DNA from: a virus
DNA: 64,000 nucleotides
IMG/VR virus record: IMGVR_UViG_3300037459_000160
Span: 40,669 to 104,668 of that record
Direction: 5' to 3' (one strand)
Below, piece after piece: positions 52,159 to 60,070 of the stretch; position 1 is the stretch's first letter, and every line of letters begins with the position of its first letter. The notes beneath the pieces were generated by a model. That model searched no databases. It saw only the letters and a program-made list of their open reading frames with translations, and was not told the DNA's origin. The translations under genes and the position numbers were made by a program.

Positions 52159-54732
52159 ATGCGAAAAGATTGGTTCGGGCAATTCAGCGAAATCGAATAC
52201 CAAAGCGACGGGCAAAACGATTACTTTGATGAGGAAATGGGTTTGCTCGCCCGCCAAGATTATTTCTTGAGGGGTTCGGTACTTTCCTCGGCATGGTCTC
52301 GCGGGAAAAAGAAATCCGATGATCCCGAAAAGGTTGTTTTGGATTTGATCCGAATTCGCAACAGTGTTGCGGGTTTGCTCAAAGTACACGGGGTGCCCAA
52401 GGGCACCCGGATTGAGATTGCGGCTCTCGGTCAAATCGGCAAAGGGGCCGCGAGTTTTGAGAGTATTCCAAGCAACGTATCGGGCGATTTTAAGCGGCCG
52501 TACATTATGCTGGATGCTGAGATTTATAAAAATTGCGATTCCCGCGAAGTGCTTGACATTTATTGTGGCATCGGCGTACACGAAGCCAGCCACTTAAACC
52601 ACACTCGCCAAATGTTCGTTGATCTGAAAAACGGGCATCTTTCGGGTGAGTCTGCAATATGGCACGGTATCTTTGAGGATGAGCGAATTGAGGAATTGGC
52701 CAGAAATGAAAGCCCCGGTTATGCGGGTTATCTCCAAGCAGTCAAGCGGGCATTGTTTGAGAAGACAGAATTTGGAATGGCCCTTAGTAAATGGGATAAT
52801 CTCCCTGATATGGATAAGATTAGGGGCCTTGCGTTTGGTTTCATTCGTTGCCCTCATCTACTCAAAGACAATCAAAAACAATGGCGAACGATTGCCGGCA
52901 AGTGCGTGTTTGAGGATTTGCGGGCCCTCTTTCCCTGGATTCCTAAAACTGAGAATGAGGTAAAGGCATTCGGGCAATTGTTGATAGGTTATTTTGAGGA
53001 TGCTCAAACCGAGTTTAACGAGACGGTGGCTAACAGCACGCCCGAGCAAATCGCCGAGAACCTCAACCAGCAAGAGCAACCCGAGCAACAACAGAGCGAA
53101 CAAGCGGAAGGCGAACCCCAAGCCGGTGAGGGCCAAGAGGGCGAGGGAAGCCCCGAGGGCGGGCAGCAAGGTCGAGAGGGTTCGGAAGCCGGTGAACAAT
53201 CCGAAGGCGATTCTCAAAGCCCACAAGAGCCCCAAGAGGGCGGGGAACAATCCGGCGAGCAAGGCCAGCCCGGCGACGGTTCTGAGGGTCAAGAGGGCGA
53301 GCAATCCGGGGAGCAATCTGACGAGCAACAGGACAGCCAAGCCGGCAAGGGCCCCCAAGAGGATGAGGGCTCGGAAGCCAAGACCGAGCCGGAAGCCCGC
53401 GAGCAAGGCGATACGGAGCCACAATCGGGTGATAAGGCGGGTGAACCAAAAGCCGAATCAAAAACCGAAGCCAACTCTAACGAGAATCGCATTACCGGAG
53501 ATCACATTACCGAGCGTATGCAAAAACAGGCAGCCGCCGATTTTGAAGATTCCAAAGTGAGTAAGGCCGAGAAGGAGTTGGCTGACCATTTGAAAAACGT
53601 TGCCAGCACACTTGACGATATGAAAAACGCCAAGGACGCGGCTGACGTTATAAGGAAGGGCGGGGGCAATGAGGAAAAGGTACGGAAAGCCGAGAAAAAG
53701 CTTGAGAAACTCCAGAAAGAGCTAAAGAATGAGCTTGATTCCCGAGTTGGCCGGCGATTTGGTACCCGTGAGTTGATAGAAATGATCAAGCGAATTGATA
53801 CGGTTTCTAAGGCCCTTAGTGCGGATGAGACGTTTAAGCTCGCCGAGGCCGCCGAGGAAAGGCTTGAACTTGGGCCCGAATGGGAACCCCATCGGGAAGG
53901 GGCCGACGTTCGGCGTAATGTAATTATTCACCCGAGTCCCAACCAGCGAACCCGCGAGAAATACAAAAACTACTTGAAAGCGGTACAAGGGCAGGTTGCC
54001 CGTATGCGGAATGTTTTCCGGTTGCGGCTTGGTATTCGCAAATATAATGAGACCGAGCGGAAATCCGGCCGGTTGCACCCCCGGCGAATCTCGCGGGCCC
54101 AATCAACCTCTCGTATTTTCAAAAGGTCGTACACGAAAACCGATATGGGTGTTGCAATCTGCCTTTTGCTTGACGAATCGGGTAGTATGAGCCGGGCTCA
54201 TATGCAACCTAGTCACTCGAAAGCGAGCATGGCGTTACAAGTGGCCGTTTGTATGGCCGAAGCTCTCAGGACCACGCCCGGCGTTGAGTTTGAGGTTTAC
54301 AGTTTTACAAGTTGCGGGACCGGCAACGATAATTTCATGAAATATCTTTACGGCAAGAAAAACCCCGATCTTGCCGCGATGGGCCATTATGGGCGGGGCA
54401 GCGTGAATTATGATTATATGGCCCTTGAGCAAGCGGGCCGCATGTTTATTGAGAACACAAGCGACCGGGCACAACGCATTATGATTGTGTTGAGCGACGG
54501 GGCACCGTGCGGGGAAGGCCGTAACGGCGAGACCGCCGAGCAAGCGACCAAGCGGGCAAGTACCGCCTTGGAGAAATTGGGAATCAAGGTAATCCAAGTT
54601 GCGATTGAAGATTTTCGGTCAATGAATTGTTACAAACACGTTTTGAAATTTACCGATATTCCCAACCTAATCAACAAGATGCGGGGCCTTATTACTCGTA
54701 TTATTAAACAAGCGAGCGAGGTTGCCCAATAA
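52159..54732 (+). CDS. VWA-domain protein with HExxH motif (CobT-like)
   Basis: An 857-residue protein; GGAG precedes ATG 52159. N-terminal domain (1-290) contains HEASH at 141-145 with downstream FEDERIEELAR, a zincin-like metal site. Residues about 294-440 are a highly acidic Gln/Glu/Gly repeat linker. Coiled coil follows (about 455-550). The C-terminal VWA domain (about 665-857) has the MIDAS LDESGSMS (D672, S674, S676) and LSDGAPCGEG. CobT and CoxE-type proteins use this layout with a MoxR/CobS ATPase as metal chelatase or remodelling machines. The neighbouring AAA+ gene supports that. Substrate unknown. Confidence 0.7.
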   Translation: MRKDWFGQFSEIEYQSDGQNDYFDEEMGLLARQDYFLRGSVLSSAWSRGKKKSDDPEKVVLDLIRIRNSVAGLLKVHGVPKGTRIEIAALGQIGKGAASFESIPSNVSGDFKRPYIMLDAEIYKNCDSREVLDIYCGIGVHEASHLNHTRQMFVDLKNGHLSGESAIWHGIFEDERIEELARNESPGYAGYLQAVKRALFEKTEFGMALSKWDNLPDMDKIRGLAFGFIRCPHLLKDNQKQWRTIAGKCVFEDLRALFPWIPKTENEVKAFGQLLIGYFEDAQTEFNETVANSTPEQIAENLNQQEQPEQQQSEQAEGEPQAGEGQEGEGSPEGGQQGREGSEAGEQSEGDSQSPQEPQEGGEQSGEQGQPGDGSEGQEGEQSGEQSDEQQDSQAGKGPQEDEGSEAKTEPEAREQGDTEPQSGDKAGEPKAESKTEANSNENRITGDHITERMQKQAAADFEDSKVSKAEKELADHLKNVASTLDDMKNAKDAADVIRKGGGNEEKVRKAEKKLEKLQKELKNELDSRVGRRFGTRELIEMIKRIDTVSKALSADETFKLAEAAEERLELGPEWEPHREGADVRRNVIIHPSPNQRTREKYKNYLKAVQGQVARMRNVFRLRLGIRKYNETERKSGRLHPRRISRAQSTSRIFKRSYTKTDMGVAICLLLDESGSMSRAHMQPSHSKASMALQVAVCMAEALRTTPGVEFEVYSFTSCGTGNDNFMKYLYGKKNPDLAAMGHYGRGSVNYDYMALEQAGRMFIENTSDRAQRIMIVLSDGAPCGEGRNGETAEQATKRASTALEKLGIKVIQVAIEDFRSMNCYKHVLKFTDIPNLINKMRGLITRIIKQASEVAQ

Positions 54733-54757
54733 ACCTTTAATCTTTGGAGTTGATCCG

Positions 54758-55129
54758 ATGCCCAAGTTGGAAGGCGACCACATTGCGGCTTACGAATTTT
54801 TTCTTGATACCCCGCTTACCCGAGATAAAACCCAAGGGCGGTTATCTAATAACCCGACCGAGTTGCCTATAAAGTGTCAACTCAAACGGGCAGGGCGAGA
54901 AAGTGAAGGCCCCAACAGGTACCGCATGGGGCAAGATTTTGCCGCGTACTTCGGTAAACATGATGTTGAGGCAACGCACCCATTATTACAGCAATTCGGG
55001 GCCTCGGCTCATACGGTAGCCGGCCAGTTTTGGATTGTCGCAATTTGGGATGAGAGCGTTACAAGATACGAAGGCGTTGAGGCGTTTACTACGTTTGAGG
55101 AAATGTTGAAGGAATGGGAAGTTGATTGA
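54758..55129 (+). CDS. Hypothetical protein
   Basis: A 123-residue acidic protein with GGAG upstream of ATG 54758. Sequence AAYEFFLDTPLTRDKTQGR and QFWIVAIWDESVTRY suggests an alpha/beta fold; no known family recognised. It lies directly after the VWA gene and its stop overlaps the next ATG (tgATG). Confidence 0.5.
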   Translation: MPKLEGDHIAAYEFFLDTPLTRDKTQGRLSNNPTELPIKCQLKRAGRESEGPNRYRMGQDFAAYFGKHDVEATHPLLQQFGASAHTVAGQFWIVAIWDESVTRYEGVEAFTTFEEMLKEWEVD

Positions 55130-55356
55130 TGAGTGGCCGCCAGCCAACGATAACATTTAGGAAAAACGATCTTTGGTTGTTGGAAACGCTTGAGAGATTA
55201 GTTGCCACAAAAAAGAGGCTCGGGTATAAAACGACTTTATCCCGAGAGCTTATCCGTTGTGCCAAAAACGGTTTAACGAACGGCCTAACCGGGTCCGATC
55301 TTGACCGCCAAATTTTGTTAGAGGATTCCAATGATACTTCCGAGAATGTTTCTTGA
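55129..55356 (+). CDS. Small ribbon-helix-helix-like protein
   Basis: A 75-residue protein. QPTITFRKNDLWLLETLERL fits a short strand followed by helices, as in ribbon-helix-helix repressors, but the match is by eye. ATG 55129 overlaps the preceding stop. Could be a small regulator. Confidence 0.45.
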   Translation: MSGRQPTITFRKNDLWLLETLERLVATKKRLGYKTTLSRELIRCAKNGLTNGLTGSDLDRQILLEDSNDTSENVS

Positions 55357-55660
55357 CGACTTCAAAGGTTGGATTACAGCAACATACGGTTGTGAGGTAA
55401 TCAGCTATCAAAAACATTCTAGGGGTGAGCTTGCCCGATGCGTCGTTGGTGATAGGTTTGTTTTGATCCGAGAGCATAACGGAATGCCTCTTGACCCGAC
55501 CGCACAACCGCCGAGAAACCCGGCCGAGACCGTTGAGGTTTATTGTTCGGATACGAGATTCTCAAAGGAACTTGAGGAAACTTGGGGCCTTGCCCTTTCC
55601 ATAATTCTAACCGAAGTTGAGGGAGTGATTGGCAATGATGAAAAACCCGATAACGCTTAG
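55331..55660 (+). CDS. Hypothetical protein
   Basis: A 109-residue protein overlapping the previous gene by 26 bases and the next by about 26. Helix-strand pattern (DDFKGWITATYGCEVISY, DRFVLIREHNGMPLD). No family recognised. Confidence 0.45.
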   Translation: MILPRMFLDDFKGWITATYGCEVISYQKHSRGELARCVVGDRFVLIREHNGMPLDPTAQPPRNPAETVEVYCSDTRFSKELEETWGLALSIILTEVEGVIGNDEKPDNA

Positions 55661-56126
55661 GGAATTCGCCGAGGGCGAGGAAGCCGAGTACGCCCAATCG
55701 TTGATTGATTCTTGGGCCCATGTTCAAAAGGAAAAATACCAGACCGGCGAGGATGAAAAACTCCTACTTGCGTCTTTGGATTTGCTGGCCGGCGAGCCAG
55801 AGGTTAAAAAGGGCACGCTTAAAATCTTTGGCGAAACCCACATTGCTAAGATAACGCGAAAGATCAACGCCAATTACCCACGGGAACGTGGGGCCGAACA
55901 CCCACTGAGGAAACTGTTAGGAACCTTTGAAAAGCTCGCCAACATGATCTCGGTTGAGTACAAAGAAAAGGGCAGCCAAATCCAAGCGTTGATGGATCGG
56001 CTCGCGACCGGTGATCTAAAGTTAGATGATGACGCCGAGATTGCCGAGGCCCTCGCGACAGTGCGAACCGAGAAAGCGGGCAAGCCCTCAGTTGCAATAC
56101 AAGAGCGGATTGATACCCCCGCATAG
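55635..56126 (+). CDS. Hypothetical helical protein
   Basis: A 163-residue charged, helical protein (start MMKNPITLREFAEG; GAGGGAG upstream). Sequence such as AKITRKINANYPRERG and KLANMISVEYKEKGSQI gives no family. Co-directional with neighbours; part of the accessory cluster. Confidence 0.45.
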   Translation: MMKNPITLREFAEGEEAEYAQSLIDSWAHVQKEKYQTGEDEKLLLASLDLLAGEPEVKKGTLKIFGETHIAKITRKINANYPRERGAEHPLRKLLGTFEKLANMISVEYKEKGSQIQALMDRLATGDLKLDDDAEIAEALATVRTEKAGKPSVAIQERIDTPA

Positions 56127-56146
56127 GAAAGGTAGCGTTTGCGATT

Positions 56147-56446
56147 ATGTCGAAAGTATTGGAACAAACCGAACTTACTCTTGCGGTTGCGTATTACCAT
56201 TTGGGTAGATCGTTGAGTGACCTTTGGGGCGATGTTGGAAAAGATCAAGACAAATTTAGTTCGGAAGTTGCCGGCACGTTGTCAATTACCGAGTTGAGTG
56301 AGGCCGAGGAAATACGGGATTCGTACCGCATGTTTGAGGGCGTTGATCCGCCTGATGAGCGGGCAGATATGTTTACGCCCCTTTGGCGGCTTTGGTGCGA
56401 GATAGGGTTTGAAAGTCCTTGGTACGATTGCCCCGACGATATTTAA
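56147..56446 (+). CDS. Hypothetical protein
   Basis: A 99-residue acidic, Trp-rich protein (MSKVLEQTELTLAVAYYHLG.., WRLWCEIGFESPWYDC). No family recognised. It is the last gene before the non-coding tRNA-like region. Confidence 0.45.
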   Translation: MSKVLEQTELTLAVAYYHLGRSLSDLWGDVGKDQDKFSSEVAGTLSITELSEAEEIRDSYRMFEGVDPPDERADMFTPLWRLWCEIGFESPWYDCPDDI

Positions 56447-56676
56447 GGATAGGTCTAAACTCCCGCCGTTGGGTTCCCGACCTAAATAGGGAATAATGTT
56501 CGGCTCACGGGCGGCCCTTTAGCTCACCAAAACCCCGGCGTGAATTATCAAAGCAATGGGGCAGGTAAGGCGTTTTGGGTTCGTAAATCGGACGGCTACA
56601 AAAGAGGCTCCGAGGGGTGAAGCTAGCCCCCACACGCCTAGCGTACGCCGAGCAAACCGAGAGTTACCGGAAAGGT

Positions 56677-56797
56677 GGTTCGGTAGTGTATTGGTAATGA
56701 CTCGTTGCAAGCAAAAATACGAGTTAGGCCGCACCCTCGCCCGACAGAAAATCGGGAACGTTACGAGCAAGAGTCGGTTCAAATCCGGCCCGAGCCT
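56677..56797 (+). tRNA. tRNA-like gene, Cys(GCA)-like loop, with internal insertion
   Basis: Acceptor arms GGTTCGG (56677-56683) and CCGAGCC (56790-56796) pair over 7 bases (one G-U). The T arm is canonical: GTCGG/CCGGC around TTCAAAT (56773-56789). TA-GTGT follows the acceptor and TTGGTA fits the D loop. The anticodon-like loop reads TTGCAAG after stem ACTCG, giving GCA (Cys). The region between is about 50 bases too long: CGAG occurs twice (56720-56723, 56764-56767), consistent with an insertion in or near the anticodon arm. No encoded CCA. It could be a spliced tRNA or a tRNA-like element. Confidence 0.5.
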
Positions 56798-56807
56798 CTT
56801 GAGTTAT

Positions 56808-57021
56808 ACGCGGGTAGTGTAAAGAAAATCGGTCAAGTCTAGCGAACGGGTTTGCTGATTTGAACGATACTAGCGATGAGGGAAGCCCGGTTGTACGTCA
56901 AAAACCTCATGGGGTTTTAGGTTGCAACCTTGGTAAGTGTGAGCCGGGCGGAACAAATCGACAGTTGGTAGCATAACTCCCTTTTCGGGTTTAGGTGTTG
57001 GTTCAAGTCCAGCCCCGCGTA
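56808..57021 (+). tRNA. tRNA-like gene with ~140-base insertion in the D arm
   Basis: Acceptor arms ACGCGGG (56808-56814) and CCCGCGT (57014-57020) pair perfectly. The T arm GTTGG/CCAGC around TTCAAGT (56997-57013) is canonical. The 5' half continues TAGTGT exactly as in the upstream tRNA-like gene, and GTTGGTAGCAT (56964-56974) supplies the rest of a D arm, but about 140 bases separate them. The insert contains a 6-8-bp stem GCCCGG(TT)/(AG)CCGGGC (56885-56892, 56942-56949) and GATTTG/CAAATC. Stem AACTC/GGGTT encloses CCTTTTC, suggesting anticodon UUU with an unusual C33. Confidence 0.45.
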
Positions 57022-57033
57022 CTTTTAATTCCA

Positions 57034-57049
57034 GTGAACCCGGTTGCAC
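57034..57049 (-). promoter_or_regulatory. 16-bp site variant, copy 8 (GTGAACCCGGTTGCAC)
   Basis: Lies between the tRNA-like genes and ATG 57074; same variant as the copy at 29860. Confidence 0.6.
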
Positions 57050-57073
57050 AACTCTAACTTTGAGGGCGAGAAG

Positions 57074-57265
57074 ATGTACAAGCGAAAGTTTGCTGAATTC
57101 ATTAAAGCGTGTGATCATGCTAAACGTAGCGGGGCGGCAATCGCGGTTCACAATCCCCAAGCGTTAGGGGATAATTATGAGGAATTGGTTGAGAGCTTGA
57201 GCCAAATAGCGGAACGCAAGATTGGGTTATTAGTTACATTTCCCGCTAATACGAGGGCGAAATGA
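57074..57265 (+). CDS. Small hypothetical protein
   Basis: A 63-residue protein with GAGGGCGAG upstream of ATG 57074. The sequence (KFAEFIKACDHAKRSGAAIA, RKIGLLVTFPANT) is not recognised. ATGA overlap with the next gene. Confidence 0.45.
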   Translation: MYKRKFAEFIKACDHAKRSGAAIAVHNPQALGDNYEELVESLSQIAERKIGLLVTFPANTRAK

Positions 57266-57678
57266 GTGAGCCCGATGACAACATTGACCCCGATGCGTAT
57301 GATAGGCTCATTGACCGATTCGCCGATAAGGAAGTTGAGGACGATGAGCCCAAGGAAGAAAAGGGCAACAGGCAGGGCGAGACGGGTTGGGTATCGCAAT
57401 GGCGAATACTCAAGATGATTGAGGCAACCGATAAAAAATCAATGGCCCTTGGCGACATTGCCCGAGAGCTTGATATTGACCGCAACAGCGATCGAATACA
57501 AAAACCTCTCGGGCAACTCTTGCGGGGTGATAAAATCACGCAAGCGGTAGGGCAAGACCTAAAGGGAGCGATTGGAAACGTTTACACGGTCAAGCGACCA
57601 CGCAAGCCCACGGGCCGGGAGCGGGCCGCCAGGGATATCGAGGATGAGCCAGGCTATGGAATCCAACTTGACGATTGA
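57262..57678 (+). CDS. Winged-helix-like protein
   Basis: A 138-residue protein with acidic N-terminus (about 1-45) and a winged-helix-like domain WRILKMIEATDKKSMALGDI, RELDIDRNSDRIQKPLGQL, then a short wing and a basic tail. Such domains bind DNA; a regulator of the accessory genes is possible. GAGGGCGA upstream of the ATG. Confidence 0.5.
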   Translation: MSEPDDNIDPDAYDRLIDRFADKEVEDDEPKEEKGNRQGETGWVSQWRILKMIEATDKKSMALGDIARELDIDRNSDRIQKPLGQLLRGDKITQAVGQDLKGAIGNVYTVKRPRKPTGRERAARDIEDEPGYGIQLDD

Positions 57679-58264
57679 TGAGCTTAGAGAGCAATTAGAG
57701 CAACGCGAGGTTCAAGTAAGTGATTTGATGGATTTGCTTTATCCCGAGGGGGCAGCCCCGAGCGATTCCGACCCTTTAACGTGGCGGGAAATTGCCGAAG
57801 CAAAGGGCGTAGATATTAAGACTTTACAAAACGTTAAGGTAAAGCAAAGCGAGAAAATCGGCGAGCTTTCCCGAGAGATTGATTATAACGATACCAAGGT
57901 AAAGGAAATACAGTGGGCCCATGAGGTTAATTATGCTCGCCTGGCAAGCAAGCTCAACAAGACCCGCGAGAAATCCACGCCAAAGCGTGTTGAGTATCTG
58001 GAAACCCGCGTTGAGGAATTATGTAAGCAGTTAAGCGAGATTGACTCCGAGCTTGACGCGGAACGCTCGGCATTGAATGACCTTGAGTGTGAGGTACAAC
58101 ATGAAAAAGACTGTTTACAATTTGAGGAAGGCGACGTTTTACGCAAACTTGAGGCGGCCTTGTTGGATATAAAGCCGAGAGATTGTTACAATATGCGAGG
58201 ATTCCGGCCCGATTGGGTACTGAGTGAGGCCCTTTATAGACTTTGCGGGAGGTACGATATATGA
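57656..58264 (+). CDS. Coiled-coil protein
   Basis: About 200 residues, rich in Glu, Gln and Lys with heptad character (RVEYLETRVEELCKQLSEID, ECEVQHEKDCLQFEEGDV). Starts at 57644 and 57656 are both possible; the latter is used here. It overlaps the previous gene and has ATGA overlap with the next. Function unknown. Confidence 0.45.
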   Translation: MESNLTIDELREQLEQREVQVSDLMDLLYPEGAAPSDSDPLTWREIAEAKGVDIKTLQNVKVKQSEKIGELSREIDYNDTKVKEIQWAHEVNYARLASKLNKTREKSTPKRVEYLETRVEELCKQLSEIDSELDAERSALNDLECEVQHEKDCLQFEEGDVLRKLEAALLDIKPRDCYNMRGFRPDWVLSEALYRLCGRYDI

Positions 58265-58647
58265 CCGTTACCACGCCCCCGGCAGCGTTTTCCGATCTTG
58301 ACGCGGCTAACCGGTATATCGCTGATCTTGAGGCCGATATGGCGTTAAAGCCGGATAAATACGAGCTTGCGAATCAAAAGCAACTCGTTATCAATCTGCA
58401 AAAGGTAACGCAAAAGCTCAAAATGAGGTTGGCGGAAACAAAAGCCGATTTGGAGGGCCGCGTACAGCAACTTGAGAGCGAGAAAGCCGATTTGATCGAC
58501 GCATTGGCCCAAGAGGTTGAGGAAAATTCGACCGTTCGCGAGGCCGTACAAGAATTCGGCCTTGCGGAAAACCCGGCCGGCCCGAGGCCGAAAAACAAGG
58601 CTGAAAGACGCGGGCAGCCCGAACAGAGACCCAAAAAGAAAAAGTGA
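58261..58647 (+). CDS. Coiled-coil protein
   Basis: A 128-residue protein with ATGA overlap to the upstream gene. Residues about 40-95 are coiled coil (QKVTQKLKMRLAETKADLEG), and the C-terminus is Pro/Lys-rich. Probably interacts with the preceding coiled-coil protein; no family recognised. Confidence 0.45.
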   Translation: MTVTTPPAAFSDLDAANRYIADLEADMALKPDKYELANQKQLVINLQKVTQKLKMRLAETKADLEGRVQQLESEKADLIDALAQEVEENSTVREAVQEFGLAENPAGPRPKNKAERRGQPEQRPKKKK

Positions 58648-58653
58648 AAGTAA

Positions 58654-58896
58654 ATGTACGTTGAGCTTGTTGACGACTTGAACGGGTACAACGTATTGGC
58701 CTCATTTGAGGCCGACGTTGTACCGGCCCCCGGCGATGTAATCGTTTTCTTTACCTCGCCCGATGAGCCCCGTGAGCGAGGCACGGTTACCAAGCGAAAG
58801 TTTGTAACGCATGGGCCTGATTTGAGTTACCGGGTCGATTGCATAATTGAGCTAGCCGATGTTGAGCTAGCCGATGTTGAGGGTTACACGGTATGA
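58654..58896 (+). CDS. Small beta-rich protein
   Basis: An 80-residue protein (VELVDDLNGYNVLASFEADV, GDVIVFFTSPDEPRERGTVT), possibly an SH3-like or OB-like barrel. ELADVELADVE near the end is a short direct repeat. ATGA overlap with the next gene. Confidence 0.45.
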   Translation: MYVELVDDLNGYNVLASFEADVVPAPGDVIVFFTSPDEPRERGTVTKRKFVTHGPDLSYRVDCIIELADVELADVEGYTV

Positions 58897-59117
58897 CCGA
58901 ACAACTAACCGCAAAGCGTTGGTGGGCCTTGTTTCATACTCCGTTATATGAGATTGGCAAAACGCACGGCCGGCTTATCTGGACCCAAAACGGCTTTCGC
59001 CGAAAGATTGGCAACAACAAGTATCTTGAAATACTCCCCTTACTGTTCGGGCGGGCACGCTTGCATATCGGCCGTATTGAGCCCCTCTTTGATGGGCAGT
59101 ACGATGACGGTTGGTGA
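58893..59117 (+). CDS. Small protein ending at an in-frame TGA; frame continues to 59261
   Basis: The visible product is 74 residues (LTAKRWWALFHTPLYEIGKT, GRARLHIGRIEPLFDGQYDD, then GW and TGA at 59115-59117). The same frame stays open after the TGA and encodes 47 more residues (YDDPEAACTALLEWDGEGEP, EGWVRHPMSKRYRPDGTPES, then EYVQTEP) ending at 59261. That extension overlaps the next gene by 20 bases, the usual spacing here. The joined sequence resembles, from memory, a small phage family with 'DDGWCY..WDG.GEP.GW.RHP', where Cys stands at the TGA. A 6-bp hairpin AGGCCG-CGTGTA-CGGCCT (59131-59148) follows the TGA. Recoding, read-through or a recent nonsense mutation are possible. Confidence 0.5.
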   Translation: MTEQLTAKRWWALFHTPLYEIGKTHGRLIWTQNGFRRKIGNNKYLEILPLLFGRARLHIGRIEPLFDGQYDDGW

Positions 59118-59241
59118 TACGATGACCCTGAGGCCGCGTGTACGGCCTTACTAGAGTGGGATGGGGAAGGCGAGCCCGAGGGATGGGTGAGGCACCCAAT
59201 GAGCAAGAGGTACCGACCCGATGGGACACCCGAAAGCGAAT

Positions 59242-59436
59242 ATGTCCAAACCGAGCCGTGATTGGTTTGATATTTTTGCATGTAAACCTTGGCAACGAGG
59301 CAGGCCCCCGGTTACCTTTTTCGTAAGCCCTCAAAGCCAATACAATATGACGGTACATGGCGACGGTTCCCAAGTTGTCTTTGTAAACGCCAGCGGGCAC
59401 GAAAGGCGAGTTACTCTTTTCATTGAGGATTTGTAA
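59242..59436 (+). CDS. Small hypothetical protein
   Basis: A 64-residue protein (MSKPSRDWFDIFACKPWQRG..); ATG 59242 lies within the 3' end of the read-through frame of the previous gene. Beta-rich C-terminal half (TVHGDGSQVVFVNASGHER). No family recognised. Confidence 0.45.
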   Translation: MSKPSRDWFDIFACKPWQRGRPPVTFFVSPQSQYNMTVHGDGSQVVFVNASGHERRVTLFIEDL

Positions 59437-59446
59437 GGGCGAACAA

Positions 59447-59719
59447 GTGATCCAACAAAAGTGCATAGGTTGCGGGAGCAACAAATTGAAGTTTGAGGAA
59501 ACCTTGAAGCAATCGGCTGATTTCCTTGAGCCTGTTAAAGGGGCTCCGTACCCGACGTTGAACGTACGCGAGTATTTGATATTTGATTACGTTTGCCAGA
59601 GTTGCGGCATACATTGGGGCGAGACGTGCGAGGTACGCGACCATGTACCCAAGGATGAGGTTGAGATTGATTCAAGTACAGGGCTTCGCGTTGACGATCC
59701 AACGCAATACGGGTATTGA
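59447..59719 (+). CDS. Zinc-ribbon-like protein
   Basis: A 90-residue protein with GTG start and AAGGGCGA upstream. CIGCGSNKLKF near the N-terminus and FDYVCQSCGIHWGE later form two CxxC knuckles, a zinc ribbon. A nucleic-acid or protein binding adaptor is plausible. It directly precedes the tandem gene family. Confidence 0.5.
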   Translation: MIQQKCIGCGSNKLKFEETLKQSADFLEPVKGAPYPTLNVREYLIFDYVCQSCGIHWGETCEVRDHVPKDEVEIDSSTGLRVDDPTQYGY

Positions 59720-59722
59720 GAA

Positions 59723-60070
59723 ATGGGAATTCTTGGGAATACAATCGAAAAACCCGTATTGGTACGGCTCCGTAAGGAAATGGCGGGCGGCCGGCAAATC
59801 GGTAATGAGATTGATGGAACGATTTATCTCATTGATCTTGTGCCCGGCGAGTGTTTCTTACACAATCGCGTATTACATATTGCCCTTCAGGTATGCTACG
59901 GCTTATGTAGCGATGGGGGTTGGGTATTAGCTCAAACTGAAGCGGGTACGATCGGTACGATACCCTTTTTGGAGAATGACAATATAAACCGAGTTGTACT
60001 TTGGCCTCAACAGCATTTCATAGAAGCCGAGCAGCACATTAAAGAGAAACTCGCAAAATGGGCCAATTGA
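59723..60070 (+). CDS. Tandem-family protein 1 (GTI-x-DL-PGECF)
   Basis: A 115-residue member of the six-gene array. Shared core: DGTIYLIDLVPGECFLHN, WVLAQTEAGTIGTI, then VVLWPQQHFIEAEQHI. The pattern 'G-[TE]-I-x3-D-[LV]-x-P-G-[ED]-C-F' followed by two to three strands and a terminal 'Q..F...E' helix defines the family. Small beta-barrel-like fold; function unknown. It overlaps the next member by 13 bases. Confidence 0.55.
   Translation: MGILGNTIEKPVLVRLRKEMAGGRQIGNEIDGTIYLIDLVPGECFLHNRVLHIALQVCYGLCSDGGWVLAQTEAGTIGTIPFLENDNINRVVLWPQQHFIEAEQHIKEKLAKWAN

Larger units (their letters stand above)
56447..57073 (+). other. Non-coding region with tRNA-like genes and hairpins
   Basis: About 630 bases without a convincing gene. 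It starts with a hairpin: TAGGTC (56450-56455) pairs with GACCTA (56479-56484). The stretch 56485-56676 is GC-rich with short dyads and shows no complete tRNA or ORF with a ribosome binding site. Two tRNA-like genes follow (separate entries), then copy 8 of the 16-bp site. A 5' part of 56518-56526 (TTTAGCTCA) recalls a tRNA D-arm, but a matching 3' acceptor was not found. Confidence 0.5.

Noticed and set aside
56510-56610. Third tRNA gene near TTTAGCTCA
   Set aside because: No complementary 3' acceptor and no canonical T loop found.
56556-56822. 88-residue ORF across the tRNA-like region
   Set aside because: No ribosome binding site, odd composition and complete overlap with a tRNA-like gene.
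59115-59148. Firm call of selenocysteine (SECIS)
   Set aside because: The hairpin distance fits, but the apical loop lacks the known bacterial consensus and no selenocysteine machinery is in the window; kept as a finding only.
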